DNA from: Shinella curvata
GTDB lineage: Bacteria > Pseudomonadota > Alphaproteobacteria > Rhizobiales > Rhizobiaceae
Assembly (NCBI RefSeq): GCF_022899935.1
Contig: NZ_JALJCJ010000001.1
Location: 952,053 to 1,016,052, forward strand
Direction of reading: 5' to 3'
DNA length: 64,000 nt
The position numbers and the translations under genes are program-made. How positions within the stretch are numbered: the first letter of the stretch is position 1; every line of letters begins with the position of its first letter. Below are positions 57,676 through 64,000 of the stretch, piece after piece. The notes beneath the pieces were generated by a model. The model saw only the letters and a list, made by a program, of their open reading frames with translations, had not been told where the DNA came from and did no database searches.

Positions 57676-58493
57676 GCACGAGCAACACAGTGGCGACGTT
57701 CTGGTACGGCGCGCCCTTCGGCCCCATCGAGCAGGTCAGCGCGCTGTCGATGCTCGACGCCGGTCACAAACTGGTCGTTTATACGCGCGGCACCATCGAC
57801 GGTGTTCCCCCGGGCATCGATGTGCGCGATGCCGCCGAGATTCTGGATACGGGTGATATCGTCCGGCATCGCAAGACCGGCAGCGTCGCTCTCTACTCCG
57901 ACCTGTTTCGCTATGCGCTTTTCAACAAAACGGACCACACCTGGGTCGACCTCGACATCGTGGCCCTGCGGCCTCTGCCGATGGATAAGCCGTACCTCTT
58001 CGGATACGAAAGCGCGGATGAGGTGAATGGCGCCGTTCTACGCCTTCCCAGACAATCCCCAGCGCTCGCCGAGCTTTCGAAATTTACTGTCGATACGCGC
58101 GGCTATCCCCCTACATTGCAGGGTTTGCGCCGCTTGAAATACGTCGCCAGGTCCTTTGGCCGGGGATTGCCGATATCCCAGTGGCCCTGGGGCTCTCTCG
58201 GCCCCCGGGCGCTGACGCATTTCCTCGGGAAAACCGGTGAGATTTCGAATGCCCTCGGCATCGAAGCGTTTTATCCTGTGCCGTTCCAGCAAGCCGCACG
58301 TTTCGCGACGCCCGACGATCTTTCGCTGGACAGTTTCCCTGAGCCTGTCCTGGCAGTGCATCTGTGGGGAAAGGCGCTCCGCCAGCACATAAGCGAACAC
58401 CATGGCGGCCGCGTTCCTTCGGGGTCGTTTCTTGAAAAGGCCGCCAATCACTATGCCACACGTTTTGATTTCGACATTTCTGTCCTATTTTAG
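57672..58493 (+). CDS. DxD-type glycosyltransferase of LPS core cluster
   Basis: A 273-residue protein opening NTVATFWYGAPFGPIEQVSALSMLDAGHKLVVYTRG and carrying the DxD nucleotide-sugar motif in HTWVDLDIVALRPLP (about 90-104). It resembles alpha-1,4-glycosyltransferase/capsular polysaccharide synthesis (Gb3-synthase-like) proteins. The GTG start at 57672 overlaps the lpsB stop by four bases, so it is translated coupled to lpsB. The C-terminal part has PVLAVHLWGKALRQHI, common in this family. The sugar and acceptor are unknown; an LPS-core role is inferred from position. Confidence 0.8.
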   Translation: MSTSNTVATFWYGAPFGPIEQVSALSMLDAGHKLVVYTRGTIDGVPPGIDVRDAAEILDTGDIVRHRKTGSVALYSDLFRYALFNKTDHTWVDLDIVALRPLPMDKPYLFGYESADEVNGAVLRLPRQSPALAELSKFTVDTRGYPPTLQGLRRLKYVARSFGRGLPISQWPWGSLGPRALTHFLGKTGEISNALGIEAFYPVPFQQAARFATPDDLSLDSFPEPVLAVHLWGKALRQHISEHHGGRVPSGSFLEKAANHYATRFDFDISVLF

Positions 58494-58523
58494 ATGGCCC
58501 CGCTGCCGACAGCAGGACGCGAC

Positions 58524-59318
58524 ATGCAGGCAATCCGCACCTATGTGATCAATCTCGACGGCAGTGATGCCCGACTGGCCGGCCTTCGAACAAAACTCGA
58601 AGCCTTCGGTATCGACTTCGAACGTGTCGCAGCGGTGGACGGCCGCGCCTATGACCTGGCATCCCTGCCGGACTACGACCTTGCCGCCGCCAAGCGGTTC
58701 ATGGGTCGCGGCCTCGTCGGCGGCGAGATCGGGTGTTACTACAGTCATCTGAAGGCAGCGAGGACATTCCTTCAGTCAGACGCCCGCCACGCACTCGTTC
58801 TCGAGGACGATGCCGAGCCCCTCTGCAATGTGCTGGAACTACTCGAAGCGGCGTTGCCGGATATCGACGCCCTTGATCCCGACTGGCTTCTCCTCAATGT
58901 CGGCAACAACCGGCTGAAACTCGGCACCGCCATCGAGGAATATCCGGTGGGAAGCATGACCTTCGAACTCGTCGCCGCGCATTATTTCCCGATGACGACG
59001 AACGCCATTGTCTGGTCGCGCGAAGGCGCGCGGCGTTTCGTGACAGAGCATGCGACGATTTTTGCGCCGGTCGACAACTTCTTTCGCTATTGGCTGACAC
59101 GGGAAGGACACGGATACAGCTTCCGGCCGGCCCCGGTCACGACCACGGGAGCCGACAGCCTCATTTTATCGGACAAGGGCGCGCGCCGTCAGACCGGCAA
59201 TCGTTCGTGGTTCTATCAACTGGTGAAACAAAAGCGGCTGGCGGAAGAGAAACTGCTGGCCTGGCGAAAAAAGAGAAACTTCAGGCTTCTGCGCAAGCCG
59301 GTCGCGGGCGAAAAATGA
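58524..59318 (+). CDS. Glycosyltransferase family 25 protein (LPS biosynthesis)
   Basis: A 264-residue GT25 enzyme: IRTYVINLDGSDARLAGLRTKLEAFGIDFERVAAVDGR at the start, GEIGCYYSHLKAARTFLQSDARHALVLEDDAEPL with the EDDA donor motif (about 97), and VDNFFRYWLTREGHGYSFRPAPV near the end. Bacterial GT25 members add galactose or glucose to lipooligosaccharide core. Met 58524 is preferred because AGGAC precedes it; Met 58494, directly after the previous stop, is possible. Its stop overlaps the next start (ATGA). Confidence 0.87.
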   Translation: MQAIRTYVINLDGSDARLAGLRTKLEAFGIDFERVAAVDGRAYDLASLPDYDLAAAKRFMGRGLVGGEIGCYYSHLKAARTFLQSDARHALVLEDDAEPLCNVLELLEAALPDIDALDPDWLLLNVGNNRLKLGTAIEEYPVGSMTFELVAAHYFPMTTNAIVWSREGARRFVTEHATIFAPVDNFFRYWLTREGHGYSFRPAPVTTTGADSLILSDKGARRQTGNRSWFYQLVKQKRLAEEKLLAWRKKRNFRLLRKPVAGEK

Positions 59319-60268
59319 ACATTGCCATTTACGATACATCCATAGCCTCCCCCAATGTCGGCGACCAGATCATCATGGACGCTGTCAACCGCGAAATCGA
59401 GGCGATGTTTCCCGACGCCTTCGTGGAGCGCATCCCGAGCCATGACCGTGTCTCCGTCCGTGGCCGGCGTATCCTCAAGCACGCAGATTACGTCATCGCC
59501 GGCGGCGCAAATCTGCTCTTCTCCCACTGGACAAGGCAGCGGCACTGGAAAATGGGATGGCGTGACCTCCCTCGGATGAAGAACAAGCTCGTTCTGCTGG
59601 GCACGGGCTGGGCCGCCTATGCCGACCCTCCGGATTTTCTGACGGCCCGGATCTATCGAAGCCTTCTCTGCGACAACGCCCATCAATCGGTCCGCGACGC
59701 GTATTCCGCACGCTACCTGTCGGCGGCCGGGATCAAGAACGTCGTCAACACCGGCTGCCCTACCCTCTGGCAGCTGACCCCCGCCCACCTCGCCACGGTT
59801 CCTCAGAACAAGGCGCGGGATGTCGTGGCGACTTTGACGGACTATGCTCCGGCGCCGCACGAAGACCGCCTCATGCTGGAGACGCTCAAGAGGCAGTATC
59901 GCAACGTTCATGTCTGGATTCAGGGAAAACAGGACAAGGCCTACCTGAACTCCCTTGGAGTGACAGGTCTGCGCGAGGTCGCGCCGCATCTTTCCGCCTA
60001 CGATGCGCTCCTACGCTGCGAGGATGATCTGGATTTCGTCGGCACGCGCCTACACGCGGGCATCCGGGCCCTTCAATCGGGACGACGCAGCATCATCGTC
60101 AGCGTGGACAATCGCGCGCGCGAAATGGGGCGCGACTTTAGCCTTCCGATCATCGAGCGCTCGGACATCTCAAAGCTGCAGGACCTGATAGAATCGGCGA
60201 TGCCCGTGGCGATCACGCTTCCGCAGGAGCAGATCGATCTGTTCAGAACACAGTTCTCGCGGCGCTAG
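59315..60268 (+). CDS. Polysaccharide pyruvyl transferase family protein
   Basis: A 317-residue protein of the PS_pyruv_trans family: MNIAIYDTSIASPNVGDQIIMDAVNREIEAMFPD, YVIAGGANLLFSHW, LGTGWAAYAD, and the closing LDFVGTRLHAGIRALQSGRRSIIVSVDNRAREMGRDFSLPIIER (conserved GTRLHA). Family members put a pyruvyl ketal on sugars of surface polysaccharides using PEP. The four-base ATGA overlap with the GT25 gene places it at the end of a greA-lpsB-GT-GT25-pyruvyltransferase transcript. This suggests a pyruvylated or similarly modified core (inference). Confidence 0.85.
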   Translation: MNIAIYDTSIASPNVGDQIIMDAVNREIEAMFPDAFVERIPSHDRVSVRGRRILKHADYVIAGGANLLFSHWTRQRHWKMGWRDLPRMKNKLVLLGTGWAAYADPPDFLTARIYRSLLCDNAHQSVRDAYSARYLSAAGIKNVVNTGCPTLWQLTPAHLATVPQNKARDVVATLTDYAPAPHEDRLMLETLKRQYRNVHVWIQGKQDKAYLNSLGVTGLREVAPHLSAYDALLRCEDDLDFVGTRLHAGIRALQSGRRSIIVSVDNRAREMGRDFSLPIIERSDISKLQDLIESAMPVAITLPQEQIDLFRTQFSRR

Positions 60269-60282
60269 CCGGGCGCCACGGC

Positions 60283-60750
60283 CTATAGCTCGACCAGCCC
60301 GACCTTCTTGACCTGGCGGATCGTCAGCATCGTGCGCACGGTATCGACCTGCGCATTGGCGGTCAGTTCCTCGATGACGAAATCCTGGAAGCGGGTCAGG
60401 TTTTCGGCGACGCAATGCAGCAGGAAGTCGCTGTCACCGGAGACCATCCAGGCCTGGCGGACCATCGGCCATTCACCGGTCGCCGCTGCGAAAGCCTTGA
60501 GATTGGCTTCGGACTGGTGCTTGAGGCCGACCATGCAGAAGGCGACGAGATCGTAGCCGAGGGCCGGCGCGTTCAGCATCGCGGTATAGCCCTCGATGAT
60601 GCCGGCCTCCTCCAGCTTGCGCACCCGGCGCAGGCAGGGCGGCGCGGAGATGCCGGCGCGCGCGGCCAGCTCCACATTGGTCATTCGGCCGTCGGCCTGA
60701 AGTTCCTTCAGGATGCGGATGTCGATGGCGTCGAGTTCGGCGCGAAACAT
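60283..60750 (-). CDS. lrp: Lrp/AsnC-family transcriptional regulator
   Basis: A 155-residue Lrp-type regulator. The N-terminal HTH is LDAIDIRILKELQADGRMTNVELAARAGISAPPCLRRVRKLEEAGIIEGYTAML; the C-terminal RAM/AsnC ligand domain is DLVAFCMVGLKHQSEANLKAFAAATGEWPMVRQAWMVSGDSDFLLHCVAENLTRFQDFVIEEL. It is convergent with the pyruvyltransferase gene and divergent from trxB. In S. meliloti the lrp of this neighbourhood heads an lps operon regulated by LsrB (from memory); here lrp stands alone on its strand. Which amino acid it senses is unknown. Confidence 0.9.
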   Translation of the reverse strand: MFRAELDAIDIRILKELQADGRMTNVELAARAGISAPPCLRRVRKLEEAGIIEGYTAMLNAPALGYDLVAFCMVGLKHQSEANLKAFAAATGEWPMVRQAWMVSGDSDFLLHCVAENLTRFQDFVIEELTANAQVDTVRTMLTIRQVKKVGLVEL

Positions 60751-61001
60751 GGGAATTGTCAGACCTTTCAGGGAGGCGACCGGAAGTGACCCGAATCGCC
60801 GCATCAGCGCAACATTGTTACCGCAAGAGGCACAAATATGTCACGCGCCTTCGCTTGCCTGTTGGCAAAGCACCCACAACACTTGAAACTATGCGCACTC
60901 CCCTCATAAATGAGCATTGAACAGAGACACGCTGGCCGCAGCCCTGGCGCAAAAGCGCCGGCGGGCCGATTGAGGGGCCTATCGCCCCGGAAGGAACGAC
61001 C

Positions 61002-61976
61002 ATGTCCGCCCGTCACGTGAAGGTGCTGATCATCGGATCCGGCCCCGCCGGCTACACCGCCGCCATCTATACGGCCCGCGCCATGCTGGAACCGGTCCTC
61101 ATCGCCGGCATGGAACAGGGCGGCCAGCTGATGATCACCACGGATGTCGAGAACTATCCGGGTTATGCCGATCCGGTTCAGGGCCCATGGATGATGGAGC
61201 AGATGCTCAAGCAGGCTCAACATGTCGGCGCCGAGATCGTCAATGACCTCGTGACCAATGTCGACATGAGCGTGCGTCCCTTCCGTATCTCCACCGACAG
61301 CGGCACCGAGTGGACCGCCGACGCGTTGATCATCGCCACCGGCGCCAAGGCCAAGTGGCTCGGCATCGACACCGAACACAAGTTCATGGGCTTCGGCGTG
61401 TCGGCCTGCGCCACCTGCGACGGCTTCTTCTACCGCAACAAGGACGTGATCGTGGTCGGCGGCGGCAACTCGGCGGTCGAAGAGGCGCTTTACCTCTCCA
61501 ACCTCGCCAAGACCGTGACGGTCGTACACCGCCGTGACTCGTTCCGCGCCGAACGCATCCTTCAGGAGCGCCTGTTCGCCAAGGAAAACGTCAAGATCGT
61601 CTGGGATCACGAAGTCGTGGAATATCTCGGCTCGGATCCGAAGCCGCCGATGCCGGCCTCCGTCAACGGCGTGAAGCTGCGCAACGTCAAGACCGGCGAG
61701 ACGCGCGACGTGGTGACGGACGGCGTGTTCGTCGCCATCGGCCACGCGCCCGCCGTCGAACTCTTCAAGGGCAAGCTGCGCCAGAAGTCGAACGGCTATC
61801 TGTGGACAGCCGCCGATTCCACGGCGACGGACGTGCCGGGCGTATTTGCCGCAGGCGATGTCACCGATGATATCTATCGCCAGGCGGTCACAGCTGCCGG
61901 CATGGGCTGCATGGCGGCCCTCGAAACCGAAAAATACCTTGCAGGTCATATGCCTGTCGCAATTGCGGCCGAGTAG
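61002..61976 (+). CDS. trxB: Thioredoxin reductase
   Basis: A 324-residue low-molecular-weight thioredoxin reductase. FAD site: VLIIGSGPAGYTAAIYTARA at the N-terminus. Redox-active disulfide: CATCD (C136, C139). NADPH site: VIVVGGGNSAVEEALYLSNLAKTVTVVHRRDSFRAE. Closing FAD motif: GVFAAGDVTDDIYRQAVTAAGMGCMAALETEKYL. It reduces thioredoxin with NADPH in the cytosol. A ribosome-binding site GGAAGGAA precedes ATG 61002. It is followed about 100 bases later by lsrB, the same order as in other rhizobia. Confidence 0.97.
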   Translation: MSARHVKVLIIGSGPAGYTAAIYTARAMLEPVLIAGMEQGGQLMITTDVENYPGYADPVQGPWMMEQMLKQAQHVGAEIVNDLVTNVDMSVRPFRISTDSGTEWTADALIIATGAKAKWLGIDTEHKFMGFGVSACATCDGFFYRNKDVIVVGGGNSAVEEALYLSNLAKTVTVVHRRDSFRAERILQERLFAKENVKIVWDHEVVEYLGSDPKPPMPASVNGVKLRNVKTGETRDVVTDGVFVAIGHAPAVELFKGKLRQKSNGYLWTAADSTATDVPGVFAAGDVTDDIYRQAVTAAGMGCMAALETEKYLAGHMPVAIAAE

Positions 61977-61990
61977 AAGCCGCCAACAAA

Positions 61991-62008
61991 GGGGGCGGTG
62001 ACGCCCCC
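61991..62008 (+). terminator. Hairpin between trxB and lsrB
   Basis: A perfect 7-base-pair GC stem (GGGGGCG/CGCCCCC) with a 4-base loop 14 bases after the trxB stop; there is no T tract. It may be a weak or Rho-assisted terminator, and partial read-through into lsrB is possible. Confidence 0.5.
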
Positions 62009-62079
62009 ATGGGAACAGTTGAATCAGCGACCGGGCGGGAAGCGAGCGCTCCCCGCCTCACAGACATATGGGGGATAGA

Positions 62080-62976
62080 ATGGCGCTCGACTGGGACAAG
62101 CTGCGGATTTTTCATGCCGCGGCCGAGGCCGGCTCCTTCACGCATGCGGCCGACAAGCTGCACCTGTCGCAATCGGCCATCAGCCGCCAGGTGAGCGCGC
62201 TCGAGCAAGATGTCGGCATCAAGCTCTTCCACCGCCATGCCCGCGGCCTGATCCTGACCGAACAGGGCGAAATCCTCTATCGCACAGCCCACGACGTGCT
62301 GATGAAGCTCGAAAGCGTGCGGGTACAGCTGACGGAAAACACCGAAAAGCCGAGCGGCAAGCTGCGCATCACCACCACGGTCGGTCTCGGCCAGGGTTGG
62401 CTGACCGACAAGGTGCAGGAGTTTCTGGCGCTTTACCCGGATATGCAGGTGCAGCTCATCCTCGACAACGAGGAGCTCGACGTGAACATGCGCCATGCGG
62501 ACTGCGCCATCCGTCTGCGCGAACCGCAGCAATCGGATCTCATCCAGCGCCGGCTGTTCACCGTGCACATGCACATCTATGCGGCCCCCTCCTATATCAA
62601 CCGCTACGGCGAGCCGCAGTCGATCGACGATCTCGACAATCACAAGATCATCACCTTCGGCGAGCCGGCTCCGAACTATCTGCTGGATGTGAACTGGCTG
62701 GAGATTGCCGGACGCGATTCCGACAATCCGCGCCCCTCGGTCCTGCAAATCAACAGCCAGACCTCGATCAAGCGCGCGGCCCTGCTCGGCATCGGTATCG
62801 CGATGCTGCCGGACTATATTGTCGGTCGCGATCCGGGACTTATCCAGCTGCCTGTCAGCGCCGACATCCCGTCGTTCGATACCTATTTCTGCTATCCGAG
62901 CGAGATGAAAAACTCCGCGAAACTGAAGGTTTTCAGAGACTTCATCGTGGCCAAGGCGCGCAACTGGAACTTCTGA
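62080..62976 (+). CDS. lsrB: LysR regulator LsrB/VtlR
   Basis: A 298-residue LysR protein whose whole sequence matches the rhizobial/Brucella LsrB-VtlR group: MALDWDKLRIFHAAAEAGSFTHAADKLHLSQSAISRQVSALEQDVGIKLFHRHARGL, then TEKPSGKLRITTTVGLGQGWLTDKVQEFLALYPD, ELDVNMRHADCAIRLR and TSIKRAALLGIGIAMLPDYIVGRDPGLIQLP, ending KLKVFRDFIVAKARNWNF. In this group it activates LPS genes, responds to redox stress and turns on an AbcR small RNA. Two Cys (142 and 271) are present and could serve redox sensing. ATG 62080 follows GGGGGATAG. The sRNA pair lies directly downstream. Confidence 0.93.
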   Translation: MALDWDKLRIFHAAAEAGSFTHAADKLHLSQSAISRQVSALEQDVGIKLFHRHARGLILTEQGEILYRTAHDVLMKLESVRVQLTENTEKPSGKLRITTTVGLGQGWLTDKVQEFLALYPDMQVQLILDNEELDVNMRHADCAIRLREPQQSDLIQRRLFTVHMHIYAAPSYINRYGEPQSIDDLDNHKIITFGEPAPNYLLDVNWLEIAGRDSDNPRPSVLQINSQTSIKRAALLGIGIAMLPDYIVGRDPGLIQLPVSADIPSFDTYFCYPSEMKNSAKLKVFRDFIVAKARNWNF

Positions 62977-63005
62977 GACAGGCATTTCGGAAGGCCTGCG
63001 CCTTA

Positions 63006-63022
63006 TGCATGGCTGGCATGCA
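63006..63022. promoter_or_regulatory. Dyad operator, candidate LsrB/VtlR site upstream of the first sRNA
   Basis: TGCATG-GCTGG-CATGCA is a perfect 6-base inverted repeat around 5 bases. Its centre is about 54 bases before the deduced start (63068) of the first AbcR-type RNA, a normal place for a LysR activator. The link to LsrB is inference from position and from VtlR activating an abcR gene in Brucella. Confidence 0.5.
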
Positions 63023-63067
63023 CATTAAAAGATTGATGTATGCCCAAAAAACCATCATATCGCCCGC

Positions 63068-64000
<933 letters not shown>

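Overview
The window reads as a piece of a Rhizobiaceae chromosome (Ensifer/Agrobacterium/Shinella-like alphaproteobacterium). Coding is dense and GC-rich. Three features point to this family: LpsB, the LysR regulator LsrB/VtlR followed by two tandem AbcR-type (alpha-r15) small RNAs, and the greA-lps-lrp-trxB-lsrB gene neighbourhood. Housekeeping genes (rpoD, dnaG, carA, carB, greA, trxB, recQ, tdh, kbl) show that this is core chromosome. No insertion sequence, CRISPR array, phage gene or replication origin was found.

Layout. 1-3.2 kb: start of a DMT permease, a divergent AraC regulator, a histidine-phosphatase-like protein lacking its usual catalytic His, a SIMPL-domain protein and a tRNA with anticodon CAT (probably Ile2). 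3.2-17 kb: an accessory block with two giant Ca-binding RTX proteins (about 1140 and 2004 aa) that share a C-terminal export region and upstream DNA motifs, a ToxR/CadC-like regulator with TPR-type repeats, and a divergent protein with two helix-turn-helix segments. 17-23.5 kb: small secreted or conserved proteins, including a 41-residue membrane protein, a Leu/Ile/Val-type binding protein, a membrane-anchored alpha/beta-hydrolase and a DUF2798 gene broken by a one-base frameshift. 23.5-37.3 kb: rpoD, a GFA-kbl-tdh threonine-degradation cluster, a frameshifted SAM methyltransferase, SDR and VOC proteins, recQ, dnaG and a GatB/YqeY protein. 37.4-53.9 kb: carA and carB about 11.5 kb apart, enclosing a cytidine-deaminase-fold protein with Ala in place of the catalytic Glu, MATE and MFS exporters, a zinc metallopeptidase, a DUF2306/LytTR pair, a RibD-type reductase, a zinc alcohol dehydrogenase, an ampR-like/class D beta-lactamase pair and a flavin monooxygenase. 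53.9-60.3 kb: a caspase-family secreted protein, then greA and an LPS-core cluster (lpsB, two more glycosyltransferases, a pyruvyltransferase). 60.3-64 kb: lrp, trxB, lsrB, two AbcR-type sRNAs, and an ArsR regulator ahead of an Old Yellow Enzyme gene cut by the window end.

How the parts may work together. The RTX pair, the ToxR-like regulator and the double-HTH protein look like one surface or secreted-adhesin module, but the type I exporter is not in this window. The greA-lps-lrp-trxB-lsrB-abcR block links envelope polysaccharide synthesis, redox balance and post-transcriptional control of transporters, as known for rhizobia. The most notable individual observations are the E-to-A deaminase-like protein, an intrinsic-terminator-like leader in front of greA, a PhoB-box-like tandem repeat next to the OmpR-type regulator, shared motifs upstream of the RTX genes, and two single-base frameshifts that could be real or assembly errors.
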